A stretch of DNA of 64,000 nucleotides from Lindgomyces ingoldianus (taxonomy: Eukaryota > Ascomycota > Dothideomycetes > Pleosporales > Lindgomycetaceae), in contig NW_022985164.1 of the NCBI RefSeq assembly GCF_010093535.1, positions 276,142-340,141 on the forward strand, written 5' to 3'. The translations under genes were made by a program, and so were the position numbers. The notes below the pieces were generated by a model that was given only the letters and a program-made list of their open reading frames with translations, was not told the DNA's origin and ran no database searches. The stretch's first letter is position 1, and each line of letters opens with the position of its first letter. Positions 1 through 11,753 of this stretch are shown piece after piece.

Positions 1-3000
1 ATGGTCTCGAAGGACTTGCGGAAACGTGCGAGCAAAGTCGGCTGGCGAGCGTGCTGTGAGAAGATTCCCTTGAAGCCCCCAAGCCAAATATTTTCAATGT
101 TTAGAAGCAATTCGCGCAGCCTCATGTCCAAGGCTTCACGTTCATCCCACCATTGTGCTCTTGCTTCTCTGGAGGTCATGTCCTTTGCATTCCGAGTGCT
201 AAAATCACTAAGCTCGATGATTTCGTTAAAGTCTTTCCTGCCGTCTTCAAAGCTAAATTCTTCTTCGTCCATATCGCGTGATGTATGACGACTCATCGGC
301 AATCTGAGGACGAATGGCGATTGGCCGGATTGGTATCGCGTAATGTAAAGTTCATCGTGAGCATCGTTAAGAGCAAGCGATACAGTTGTCCACGATTCGG
401 GGATAATGTCGATGTAATCCTTCTGGAAATCCGCCACAGAAGACGCCGAAGATCCTTCGCATGAGCCCAATTCAGGCCATTTTAGGAATTCTTCACGAGA
501 GAGGCTTTCCTGTTCGACTTCGATTGATTCTTGGCACAGTTTTAATGCTTGATCTTTTGGAAGTTCTATTGATGATTAGTACATGGCTGGAAACTACAAT
601 GGCTTTTAACGTACCGTTCATATAAGCAACATAGAGGGGATGAAGGGACCCTCGCAGGTCTCCGCAAGAAGCAGCAGATAAGAGAACTGTGACATGCCCC
701 AAGGCGTTCGACACCTGCTGGAAGTTGGAATTTGTCCCCATTTTGGAGCACAGGGCATGTGCTTCCACAAGGGAGTCACGCGCTTGACGAAGCGTTGCGA
801 TAAAATCTTCTTTGTTGGCCTTCTTCCCTTTACCGCTCATGGTCGATGCAGAGATCACCCTATTTGCGCGTTTGGCTACAGCTGCTTCCACAGACTTGCG
901 ATCCGTCTGGCTGACTGCAGGGAAGGCAATGGTCGACTCTGGTAGTGTATTGAACGTGAAGTTTTTGGCAAGTTCCTTTATACTCTGCGAGAGCAGCGCC
1001 TTCGCAGTGACGAAAAGGTGGAGGAAATCCCGCTCGCCACTCTCAATACGTTGTGCCCAGTCTAAGAGTTCGATGGCTTTCGGCGAATCCTCCTGTAGAA
1101 CATATGCGAGTGCTTTCCGACGTGCTACTTCTGCTTGGAGAGAGTTGAGAACAGAGCATACGTCAGCAATGCTGGCAGGCTGTGAAGTTGACTGCTGGAT
1201 GGGATTTCGCACTGCCTTTGGGGGGGCCTTTGGAGCCACCTTTGGAGCCGCCTTGGGTGTTGGATTGCGGGCTCTTGTTCTTGTCACTCGTGATTTGTCT
1301 TTCTCGAGGGGACCATCCAAGGATACTGCTGACATTTGCTGGGCTAAAGAATCAGCAGCGGATGGAAATGCGTCCAAGGACCTGATGAAGTGGCCTCCGG
1401 TAAGATCCTTCAATAAACGTTCCAGTGTTTCGTAAACAGCCAACTCTTCCTTGCCCTTCTTATTCGCATGGTGTATTCTCGCGATTGCCAAACAGTGCCG
1501 AACTATCGACAAGTGTTTGTGGCATTTGGGTAGATCGACTTTGTCTAAAACATCTTGAGCCTTGTCTGGTCTGTCACCTTGAGCCCAGTATTCGGCGCGA
1601 TGGCTGCAGTTCTCGACAAGAAGGAATCGGGAATGAGTGGCGGAAGCAATCTTCTCCGCTTGTTCTGCAGCGTACAAGGCTTCTTGAAGGAGCCCTTGAT
1701 GCGAGTAAATCAGTGATTGCAGCATCAAGCCACGATATAGCGGAGGCACAACAGGCCAAAACTCTGGTCCATTCAATGTGTCATGGGTGATAGACATGAC
1801 AAGGGACACCCCCTTCTCGTTGCGGATGGAACTTAACGTGTCAAATGTGCCGTTGCCTGCACCTTCCCCATCTGTTTCGCTGCCCTCGGATTGTGCTACT
1901 TTTCTACAGTTAGACTTATTCTCCAAGCAGGCCCATATCCGTCGGTTGAGTGCCACACATCGCTTTGCATATCTTGAAGCTTCCTTGAAGGATCCGGCGT
2001 TAATGGCAAGAAGCGAATGGACATAACAAGCATCAGCCAAGATTTTGTTGAACCGTACCCTCCCTGATAATGTGGTTGACGCTTTCGTAAGCTCCATGAA
2101 CTGAGCATCGTCAAGCGCAACCGTTTTTGCAGATGAGAGAGTACCTTGGCTGCCTCACGTTAGCAATATTGCATTTGCTCGGAAAGATTTTCTTACCATT
2201 TCGTCAAATTGCCAATTTTGAGGAGGTACTCCGCGTAGGCCAAATGCCACTGTAACCTTGCTTCTGTAGAGGTATTCGTGCTGGATATCACGCTCTCAGC
2301 TTTTGCAAAAGCCAACCCAGCCTTCTCAGAATAGCCAAGTCGGAGCAGGTGGAGGCCGAGAGCGCAAAGGTTTGATACGAGACGCGATGTATCTGGGTTC
2401 TTTTCGAGTTCCATTATCTTCACAAGAAGGCGGAGTGCCGGAATGCAGATATTGTCCTCCCCTTTCGCCGCCAAGTAATCAGCAACTGCTTGCATCTGCT
2501 GCAGCCAGGGCTCAGAGTCGTCAATCCAATCAGTGAGATCCTTCCACGACGACACCGAGTCGATCATAGATTGCCATGTAAAGAGGCATTCTTGCATGAT
2601 GACTATGGAAGGCAGTCCGTCTCGCATAGTCGACTTCAGCTTCAGGAAGGCTTTCAGATGGTCCCCATATCTTGACAAGCCCTGATCCTGAGAATTCTGG
2701 AAAGACTCAGCTCCCGGCACCGTGTTAATATGCAACATCCCTTGTGGTAGAATACCCGGATGAATCTCTGCTATCTGCAGAAGTATTACAAATACTCTTT
2801 GGCGCCGAATGGGGAAGGTTGCTTCTGTGTAGAGCTCAAGCAAGCACTCACTCATAATCTGCAGAGAGGCATTGAGAGTTGAGTTCCATGGTCGGTTCCT
2901 GGCAAGCGCTTTGGGAAACAGATTCAGTTGCCATTCTAACAGGATTCCTCTCTCAGCGATAGGAAGGGTGGAGTCATCGAAGAAAGCCAGCTCGTTGGTA

Positions 3001-5483
3001 CGGAGCACTCCATACTTGAGGAAAGACCGATGGTACATTTTCAAAACTCTCCCTAGGGTGTTGGCCGTTCCTTTCATATCGAAGACGTTCCTAATAGGAT
3101 GATTCAACGCCAGTTCAGCCGCTGTCTGCAACACCCCACTATCAAGCAAATTCTTGATCGATAGATAAAAGGCGTTGCGGGAGTCTTCGCCTCGATCAAT
3201 CGAGTCTAGAGTGTCACCGAGCTTTTCCGTTTTCATGGCTAGAAGACCAGATTGCCGCTCGGGTTTCGGCCGTGACTGAAGGAGTTCGACGGAACGCTGC
3301 ATCGCTTTGATCAAGGAACTCGGACTACTGTTTGCCTTTCTCAGCTGCAGGTACAGTGCCCAGTAAGCGTTCGAGAGCTTCACCAAGGGGAAGTGAAGGT
3401 CTGTAGGAAGTATCGAGGTGCAACTCAGTTCTTCGCCCAGGGGCTCTTCGAAATGCTGCAAGATCGAAACACAGTCCTGGACAAGGTTGTCGAAAGATGT
3501 CCACCGATCGTCCGAATCCACCAAGAGTCTGGTGCAAGCGAGCACACAGTCAACGATACTCTTCATACTCTTAGCTGTCATTAGAATGCGCTCACCGTAT
3601 CGAACATGAGCTTTGGTGTCCGAATTTGCTGAAGGTCTAGTCCCAACAAACCGCACAAGAAAACGAATGCTTGCAGCGACGATTCCTAACGAGTGGTTAT
3701 GGGCTATGGATCCTAAGGAGCTGCTTGGAAGTGCCGAATGACCAAGCGATATTGCCCTCGATGCTATGCGTCGCAGTCCATTCACCTCCGCGAACAGGAT
3801 ATCTAGATCTGATGAAGACCCACTAAGGCTTCCGGAAAGAGCCTCCATGGCTTTGGTAGCGCTGTCCGCCAAACCAGGCGTTGGTACCTCTTTGATTGAG
3901 GCATCAATTGATAGTGTCGCGACTCTGACAAGTCGAGACGCCGTCCGGGCAGCCGAATCTTTTGAGTCCAGGGAGCTCGGTTCTTTCATCCAACGCAAAG
4001 CTACATCGGTCAAGCCGGCAGCCTGTGCTAAGGAGCTGAGGATTTTAGCAGCGGACTCCCCAGGAGACGCGACTTGCTGCAGTGGGATCGAGTCTTCGGT
4101 AGACTTCAAGAGGTCGACATATAGGGTTTCCGCTATCTTGTATTTCTTGAGGGCCAAAAGTTTTGAACGCCTGCTAAACGCAGTGAGACATTTTGCGAAA
4201 GGCTCCATTAACTCCTTCTTTTCATCCGAATCATGGTTGGCCAATGTCCACCAGCTTTGCCGGACCTTGAAGGCGAGATGCTGCAACCGCAGAACGATCT
4301 CAGGAGACGGCTGGAGAATATCTTTACCCTCCACCGGGTCATTGGAGCTCGAGATGCTGGGACATAAAGAAAGCACGATTTGTGAGAAGGACTCAAGTTG
4401 CCTGGTGGCCTTTGCTTGTGCACTTGGAGCCTGGGCGACATATAAGACAAGATTTGGAAGGGAAGACGGATTCGAAAGCTTCAGGAAGTCCCATAATGCC
4501 TCAATAACGCGGGGATGTCTTGTTGCCGCAATCAACCGCAAAGCATAAGTCTGGTGGCTTATGATTAGAGGCAAAGCTGGAGTCTGTTTATCAATGTCTC
4601 CAAAGTCGAGGAGCGAAGTCAGGCTTTCCTTCTCAACCGGTCCTGAAGGCTTTTTTGCATCCAATTTTCTTTGAGCAGTTTGGGCTCCTCGGCCCTCATT
4701 GTCCCACCCTAGAAACTGATCCAGCCTCTTCTTCAATATCCGCAGTTCTTTGATAGCGAGGCTATCCAAGCCGTGAGCAAGTAGCTTCCCGGCAAGTGCC
4801 AGAATACCATTCTCTAGTTGTAGCTCAGGAGCGTCTTTGCCCGTAACTTTTGCAGCCTCTGGAGTCCTCAAATATGCAAACGCTATCCTTGCACATTCTG
4901 CAGTCGCCACCAGCCCTGGTGCAGGTCCTGTTGTCAAGCATGCCGAGTATGAGGACGACCGGCGAGGTGCATACCGCTTCTGTGGTGAATTGACGACTTG
5001 GCTAACGGATCGTTCTTGGAGAGGTTTCTGAGAGTACGATGCACTTCTCACATGTGCGCCACTTCTCGGTGCAGGCTTACTCTGGCCTTCGGGGGCAGGA
5101 GTCTTCGATTTCGACGGCTTCGGGCTAACTTTGGAGGGTGGTGGGGTTTTTAGGGCGTCGGCGAGGGATTTCAGGGTTGTATTAGCAACTTCTGTTGCCA
5201 GTATGTATTTCTCTTTCGCCGCAAGAAAGTCTCCAGCCGGTTTTGCCACATCAACAGCTATGGTAGAGACTTTGGTCGCGACTCTCGTCCTGCTATTGGG
5301 TTGGACGCTGAGCAACCGAGAGCCTTTGCTTCTCAAATTTTCCTTCTGAGCCACTTCTTGGGCCTTTTCTGCCAGTATCTCTTGTAGTTCCGAAACCGTC
5401 GTTGAAGTACATGTTGTGATGGATCGGAGGCTGGTTTTGATGTTTTCGATACGGGAACGCGTAGTGTCTTTGGCTGTCGCCAT
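1..5483 (-). CDS. Separase (Esp1/Cut1/BimB), N-terminal and middle part; 3' end outside window
   Basis: Separase is the clan CD cysteine protease that cuts the cohesin kleisin at anaphase. Three exons read right to left: 5483-2197, 2149-615 and 565 to the edge. Introns 2150-2196 (47 nt) and 566-614 (49 nt) have GT...AG ends and CTAAC/CTAAT branch sites, and both keep frame. About 1,795 residues are visible, mostly helical solenoid that in this family binds securin. The last exon carries blocks I recognise from fungal separases: DYIDIIPESW and SPFVLRLPMSR (about 290-430) and NIENIWLGGFKGIF (about 60-110). The catalytic His and Cys lie left of position 1, so activity cannot be judged. The start is the first Met of the long exon; the next gene is divergent, 695 bp away. 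Family assignment is firm; the start is fairly sure. Confidence 0.93.
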
Positions 5484-6178
5484 CGCTCTGGGAGCAAGAA
5501 AGAGAAGTGGGAGGGCGTGTATAAAGCTTCACCAAGGCCCTAGATTATACATTATTAAGAAGACCCGGGTAGATGTTGCGTAGGAATTGTGTTGTTCATG
5601 GCTCCGTCGCGACATCGAGACACCGCAACAGTAAGCATCCTACCAAATTGAGCCTAGTGTGACCAACGTCTCCACGTGAGCAGCCACAGACACAACCTTA
5701 GAAAGCAAGCTTCAAGTGCCCATCGCGATCTACACCGCATCTCTATCCTCCCCACAATGCTCTTCACCAACTACGTCCCGGGCTGAAACAGCATGTGAAC
5801 CTCTCCTTCTTGAGACCGCTTGATCACCAATCTAACTGCAGCTCTAGCCCAGATCCGTAGGCAGAAAGGGCGCACCTGCACCACATTCATCGTTGCGCCC
5901 AATGATTCCAAGGCTGTCTGGAAACATTGGCGATCAAATAACACAAGATACCACTAGGAACTTGTTAACCATGCAGTGTTCAACTAGCTGTCGCATTTCT
6001 CGGTTTCCCTTTCGATGATCATGCAACTTGGGTGGGATCGACCTCGTATTTCAACGTTGGCTGACCCATCTCCATGCAACATTCCTGCCATGGGCCTGCT
6101 CGTGAAGGTAAAAGCAAAAGCGTAAATAAAGCCTTTGCAAACCCAAGCGAATTTTACACTGCTTAAACCTGGGTTACT
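5484..6178. promoter_or_regulatory. Shared upstream region of separase and the NRPS-like gene
   Basis: This 695 bp gap separates two divergently transcribed genes and must hold both promoters. I see no convincing ORF, repeat or RNA gene in it, and no single regulatory site I can name with confidence. Confidence 0.5.
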
Positions 6179-9100
6179 ATGGGTCATTCTGAAGGCCCAT
6201 CATCAGCGGAACTCCATGGAGAGGCTCTGGAATCCCTCCCTCATATAAAGGATCTATTTCTAGAAGCGGTTCAACAAAACCCCGACATTGAAGCAGTCGT
6301 TTCTCTACATCAGAGCCCGCTAAATCTCGCTGGAATTGATGAAGGGCACGAAGGCGCGCTACGGTGGACCTATTCTCATCTCTACCGAGGAGCAAAGCAC
6401 CTAGCCTCCCGATTTGAGGCATCTGGAGTACTCAGAGGAAGCTCGATAGCATTCTTCTGCGAGAATCGTGCCGAATGGGTTCTTTTATGCTGGACTTCGG
6501 TTCTCCTAGGATGTCCATTTGCCCCTCTAGATCCTCGTCTTGCTAACAACGAGGAGGAGGTTAGTTACGTTCTCGGACAGATATCGCCTAGTGTTATTGT
6601 GACAGTAGGCGAAAAGATCCAGTCATTGCTTCAGACCAATGCGCATCTCGCCCTCAAAAAAGCATGCTTGCTATTGTCGCTGGAAAGGCAGGAGGTCCCA
6701 GCAGAGCATAATTTTCTCCCCTGGGTTTCTTTACAAGATCTCTGGGCAAATGCACGGCAGCCTAATCATCATTGGACCGGAAGTGTATTTGAGGACACCA
6801 CGGTAATCGGGTTCACAAGTGGAACAACGTCGCATCCAAAGGCCTGCCCACAGTCCAGCGTTAACCTCATGACTTCCGCCGTCGCAGTTCGTCATCTGCG
6901 CAAAATTGTAATCAAGGACCGTCTTCTACAGCATCTTCCTGGTTTCGCTGCTATGGCTGTCCTCATCTCCTTAACATTTGGTATATCGGGCGCCACCATA
7001 GTTTACCCCTCTCCATCATTCAGCGCTTCGGCTTCACTAGACGCCATTGAGACTGAAAAATGCACCTACACTTTCGCGGCTCCAGCAATCGTCAAAGCTT
7101 TAGCCATGCATCCCAGTATATCCAAAAGGTCCCTTGGTTCGCTTCATATCGTCGAACTGGGGGGAGCCCCAATCTATCCAGAGATTTTAGAGCTAGCCAC
7201 GTCGAGGCAGGGCTTGAATTGCGAGAGAGTGGGTTGTGGGTGGGGAATGACAGAGAGCCCCGCTCCACTTCTTGCTCAGCCTTGGGAAAGGCACATCCCA
7301 TTGCCTACGGACTCTATCCCAGTGGGCAAACCCATTCCGGGTACTCGAGCAAAGATTTGTGCCCTAGACTCAAAGATACCATTGGAAAGAGGATGTGAAG
7401 GCGAACTGCATGTTGGCGGACCTCAGGTTGTGAGAGGGTATTTGAACACTAGTAATGAATCGATTTACGTAGAAAATGGGGTACGGTGGATCAAGACTGG
7501 AGATATGGCTCGCATTGACGACAATGGCAATATTCATATTATTGGCCGATATAAAGACATCATCATCCGAGGTGGGCAAAACATATCGCCGGCTAAAATT
7601 GAGAGATGTCTCGACAAAATTCATGGAGTCGAAGCGCAAGTGGTAGGCCTCTCCGACGATCTCGCTGGAGAAGTACCCATCGCAGTACTGAAATTTTCGG
7701 ACGAAGAAGACCCAGATCCCAATATTACTCTACAGCAGCTTCGAAACATCGCTCTCAAGGAACTCGGGCCTTCAGAGACACCGCACGCTTACGTCACGTT
7801 GAATGAGCTTGGGCTGGAGTCCTTTCCTTCTACTCTTTCTGGGAAGATACGGAAAAGCAGTCTGGCTAAAGCTGTGGCTGATCATTTCAGCGAGATGGAT
7901 AATCGTACTAATATAGCTTACAACAGAGTAACGACAAGTGATATTCTACTAGAATTGTGGTCCAAGGTTTCGGGAGTGGCAGCCAAAACAATCGATGTGA
8001 AGATATCGGTGTTCACATTCGTAGATAGCATCACCGTCATGCGTTTCTCCACCTTGGTAAAGAAGCAGCTTCAGAAGGAATTGTCTGTCGACGACGTCAT
8101 TTCTCACCCTAGCATTCAGGGGCAAGCAATTCTTCTCGACACTCGCCCAATTCAACACACAACCGGATCACTCAATGGTCGTCAAGGACCCCCGGAAGCA
8201 AATGATATGGCACACTGCCAAGATGATCCAGAGAAGGCCTCCCTCACTAAGAACCTTGCCAGCCCTTTCCTGAAAAAACTCGGGCTATCTTGGACCGATG
8301 TTGAAGATGTTTTCCCCGCTCCGGATACAAGTTTCATATACTTGAACCGGCAGCGACCACAGACGTGGAATCAGCGAGTTATCTACCTTGCTCCTATTAC
8401 CGCTGTACAAACTCTCACCAAAGCCTGGCAAGATATTTTAATCCACCACCCCATGTTCCGAACTCTAGCGATACCCACGAACCCAGAGCCAAGCCTCTGT
8501 GGCTTGAAACATCTCTTCATCGTCCTCCGTCCAAGCAGTGCATTCTGGAGCTGCTCAACCACCACAGGACTAGAAGTTAACAGTCCAGAGGACCTCCGTA
8601 CCGCGTATCTCAACGAATGGTCTGACACTCTCAATGGCCCCCTCATCCGGATAGCCTTCGTCAAAATCAAAAGCACAACTTCCTCAGCCTTCATTCTAGT
8701 TGGTAACCACGCAGCCTACGACAACCTTTCCATGGACATGCTTCTTGAAGATCTAAAGACAGCATTAGCCCACAATCTAACCCTCGATAACATCCTCCAG
8801 GCTCCAGGCCACATCCCCTTCAAGCAATTCGCGGACACGTATTTCTACTACCGCTCTGCTCGCCCGGCAATCGAAGCAGCAACATGGCACGCGACTAGGC
8901 TCTGCGGTCTCGCCTCGCAGACAGCAAGTCTATGGCCCACGTCCCGTGCTCCGGGATTCTTCAAAGGCAGTGATACCGGCTGGACATATGGAGATGGAAA
9001 ACCAGGCGACCCAGCTCTCCGCACGCCCTTGGATCGGCCTGGAGACCAGCACGGCCTCGATGGCTTGACTCGTACAGCCCGCGTTAAGACTCTGCGGGAT

Positions 9101-9826
9101 ATGCAGACAGAGTACGGTATCCAGCCGCATATCATTCTTAAAGTTGCTGTGGCGTTGTTCAACATGTCACAAACGTGTACTTCCACCGCGGTGTTTGCGA
9201 ACGTTGAAGCAGGACGGAAGTGGCCGGCTAGCTCTCCCCCTCCCACTCCCGGAAAAGAACTCGCAAATCCGTTGGATATCGCGGGCCCGATGTTCCAAGT
9301 CGTTCTTAATAGAATCACTTTGAACGGCAAGGAAAGCGTTATAGGCCTGCTGAATCGCGTGCAATCAGAACAACGCCTTCTAACGCAACATTCTCAAGCC
9401 CCGTTATTCCTCATACATGAACTCCTCGGTGAAAGGGATGCAGAGACCATGAATGACGCTCTCTCGAGACAAGGCTACAATTGGGCCCCCGGGATCCAAT
9501 CTTCCTCGCACAACCGCAGAAGCTTTTTAGAGGGAAAAGCTAACGGAGATAGTGACTACGAAATCTTAGTCAAATTCAATAGACGCGCCTACGACGACAT
9601 CGGGCTAGCCTGGACATGTGGGTTGCTAGGCCCAGAGACATTGTATGTCAATGGGAGCTATGATGACTGCCAGTTAAGCAAGAAAGAGGTGTTTGATGCG
9701 GTGGGCAAAGTGTTGAGTGCGGGTGTGTGGTTGGCGGATCCGAGAAACGCGGAGAAGGGTGTGGGTGAGTGCTGCTTTGAGGGAAACGGTATGGAGATCA
9801 GTGGATTAGTTAAGAGTCTTGAGTAG
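6179..9826 (+). CDS. NRPS-like enzyme: adenylation, carrier and condensation domains (A-T-C)
   Basis: Intronless, 1,215 residues. The adenylation domain (about 20-570) belongs to the ANL superfamily: TSGTT at 213-217, GWGMTES, TGDMARID, GRYKDIIIRGGQ from 456, and the C-terminal catalytic Lys556 in SGKIRK. A carrier domain follows, with the phosphopantetheine Ser617 in VDSI. The rest (about 720-1190) looks like a condensation domain: its HHxxxDG motif reads NHAAYDN at 843-849, so the second His and the Asp remain while the first His and the Gly are replaced. There is no thioesterase or reductase domain. The likely role is to activate an acyl or aryl acid, load it on the carrier, and condense it with a free amine or alcohol. 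The substrate cannot be read. No other secondary-metabolism genes adjoin it. Confidence 0.85.
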   Translation: MGHSEGPSSAELHGEALESLPHIKDLFLEAVQQNPDIEAVVSLHQSPLNLAGIDEGHEGALRWTYSHLYRGAKHLASRFEASGVLRGSSIAFFCENRAEWVLLCWTSVLLGCPFAPLDPRLANNEEEVSYVLGQISPSVIVTVGEKIQSLLQTNAHLALKKACLLLSLERQEVPAEHNFLPWVSLQDLWANARQPNHHWTGSVFEDTTVIGFTSGTTSHPKACPQSSVNLMTSAVAVRHLRKIVIKDRLLQHLPGFAAMAVLISLTFGISGATIVYPSPSFSASASLDAIETEKCTYTFAAPAIVKALAMHPSISKRSLGSLHIVELGGAPIYPEILELATSRQGLNCERVGCGWGMTESPAPLLAQPWERHIPLPTDSIPVGKPIPGTRAKICALDSKIPLERGCEGELHVGGPQVVRGYLNTSNESIYVENGVRWIKTGDMARIDDNGNIHIIGRYKDIIIRGGQNISPAKIERCLDKIHGVEAQVVGLSDDLAGEVPIAVLKFSDEEDPDPNITLQQLRNIALKELGPSETPHAYVTLNELGLESFPSTLSGKIRKSSLAKAVADHFSEMDNRTNIAYNRVTTSDILLELWSKVSGVAAKTIDVKISVFTFVDSITVMRFSTLVKKQLQKELSVDDVISHPSIQGQAILLDTRPIQHTTGSLNGRQGPPEANDMAHCQDDPEKASLTKNLASPFLKKLGLSWTDVEDVFPAPDTSFIYLNRQRPQTWNQRVIYLAPITAVQTLTKAWQDILIHHPMFRTLAIPTNPEPSLCGLKHLFIVLRPSSAFWSCSTTTGLEVNSPEDLRTAYLNEWSDTLNGPLIRIAFVKIKSTTSSAFILVGNHAAYDNLSMDMLLEDLKTALAHNLTLDNILQAPGHIPFKQFADTYFYYRSARPAIEAATWHATRLCGLASQTASLWPTSRAPGFFKGSDTGWTYGDGKPGDPALRTPLDRPGDQHGLDGLTRTARVKTLRDMQTEYGIQPHIILKVAVALFNMSQTCTSTAVFANVEAGRKWPASSPPPTPGKELANPLDIAGPMFQVVLNRITLNGKESVIGLLNRVQSEQRLLTQHSQAPLFLIHELLGERDAETMNDALSRQGYNWAPGIQSSSHNRRSFLEGKANGDSDYEILVKFNRRAYDDIGLAWTCGLLGPETLYVNGSYDDCQLSKKEVFDAVGKVLSAGVWLADPRNAEKGVGECCFEGNGMEISGLVKSLE

Positions 9827-10457
9827 ATCAAACCTGTCCAAGATTAATATCCAAGGCTATTTGTGAATGCTAGAAATGATTAATATCGAGAGTTCAGAAA
9901 CTAAATTGCTTAATGCAGCTTTATGCTTGATCTTGATTTTCTAAAAGGTATCTACAAAGGAAAAACAGACCATCTACGATACGCTCATTGTCAGCGATGT
10001 ATGTATTTCCCTCTTTCTCTCTGTATGAGTGGATTTCCTTATGTATCCAAGCCCTCCATTCTGCTCCGTCTTTCCACCTCAACCCCGAACGAACGAACGC
10101 CAAATCTACCAAGCCCAAACACCGTATACATGAACAGTGGTGTGAAGGGGTATTAAGAGCAACCTTGCCAAGCCATATCCGAATCCGCACAAACAAGACT
10201 CCAATCAATGACAATGACAAGGACAAGGACAACAATGCGGCCTCCCAAATGCATCTGCATCCACATGCGCATCCACCCAACCTCCAGACACCCCGGCAGA
10301 GCATTTTTGTGGATGCTTAAATCCCGACATTAGCCCCAGGACTGGGGCTCCTCCCCTCTACGGCAAACTTCCCCTCTCGTCCCGCATTCTCTATTCAATC
10401 ACTTCAGCAAAATTCCCTCAAACCCACGTCCTCCTCTCGTATCATTCCGGGCTCAAA
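9827..10457. other. Intergenic, convergent 3' regions
   Basis: 631 bp between the 3' ends of two convergent genes. It is C-rich towards the right and contains short CAATGA/CAAGGA repeats near 10205-10235. No gene is supported; short open frames here lack any recognisable content. Confidence 0.5.
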
Positions 10458-11753
10458 CTATGCAGTCACAACCTCCACCCCCACCCCCAACCCCTCACAA
10501 AGCCTCTTCCTCCACATTCCACAAACTTCCTCAAACCCATCTACCACACTCCCACACGCGCCCTTTGCCTCTCTCTCCTTCAACCGTCTATCCCAATCCC
10601 CGCGCTCAATCCACCTCACCCCCTGCTCTCTCAATTCCGTCTCCCGCTTCCATTCCCCCAGCTGGTCTTTTGCCGATTTCAACCTCCGCGCAGCGTTACC
10701 GTTGGCCTGGCGGCTCATGTGTAGCGAGTCTGAAACGTTAGAGAGGTGTTGTAGGAGTTCGCGGGTGGAGGATGTGAGTTGGGAGAGAGAGTAGAGGGGG
10801 TCTGGGGAGGAGTGCGGGAGTAGGTCGAGGGTGGTGGTTATAAGTGGGAGGAGCGATTCGATGGTTTCGAGGTCCGGGAGGACGGCGCGGGGGCCGCTGA
10901 AGGAGGAAGAGAGGGAGGTAAGGGTGCGGGATTGGTGGGTGAGGTGCGTTGTTAGGGCATCGTGGGCGGTTTTGAGTCTGTTGCGGGAAGGTATTAGGTT
11001 TGCAGGAATTAAGGGGTTGGGGGAGGGGGAGGGGGAGTGGGGGGTGGGGTGAATTTACCTCGTTGCGCCGTTTTCGATGCTGGTTTGGCTCCCTAGATCA
11101 CGGAGCCGCTCTACTACCCGTTTGACGACCTGGTCTGCAGAGCTTCCATTCTCCTCCATGCCTCGCCGCGCTAAGCTTTCCACGGCTGCCATCCGAGCTT
11201 CGAGCCCGGCAGAAATCCCCTCGTTGACTTCCAAGTCGGAGTCGTCTCCATAATCAGACCCGTCGTACAGTGATCGCGCCCTCTGGTGTCTCCGTCCCGT
11301 TTGACGTGCTGTCTGTGGACTCAATGTAGTCTTTGACTCTTGAGAGGGTGACGATGACTGCATCGCGACCCCACTGTCACGCACCCCGTTCACAGAGTTC
11401 GGCATAGTGTTGATACCAGCAGACCCATCGTGATCGATCGCAACACCTATATTATCCAAATTCCTCTGCGGAAGATCCACATCGTCCATTTCCTCCTCAT
11501 CCTCGCTGTAAAAATCGCCCAGCTCATCCGCCAAATTGCCCAATCCGCTATCTCCCCCGCCGTCGAAATTATGAGCAGGGCTGCTGTGATCAAAATCGTG
11601 AGAAGAGCGCGGCGTTATGGGTGAATAACCCGAAGAGCGGCGGTGCATCGAGTACCGTCTTGAGGGGGTGTTGTTCTGGGACATATCCAAGCTCGAGGGG
11701 TGTCTCCTGTGCGAGGAGCTCGGACGGGTGGGTGTTCTCGGCGGCGAGGACAT
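10458..11753 (-). CDS. Conserved fungal protein of unknown function, low-complexity N-terminus, helical C-terminus
   Basis: Two exons, 11753-11059 and 10977-10458, joined over an 81 nt GT...CAG intron (10978-11058) that restores frame across GATR/LKTAH; about 404 residues. The first 70 residues are rich in Ser, Pro and Arg. An acidic patch with SGLGNLADELG follows at about 70-95. The C-terminal half is helical with heptad-like Leu spacing (ETIESLLPLITTTLDLLP, SLSQLTSSTRELLQHL) and may form a coiled coil. The SGLGNLADEL region feels conserved among filamentous ascomycetes, but I cannot name the family. A structural or adaptor role is a guess; no catalytic motif is visible. Confidence 0.75.

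Noticed and set aside
1..288. Plus-strand frame at the left edge
   Set aside because: It is antisense to the third separase exon, which carries clear family motifs.
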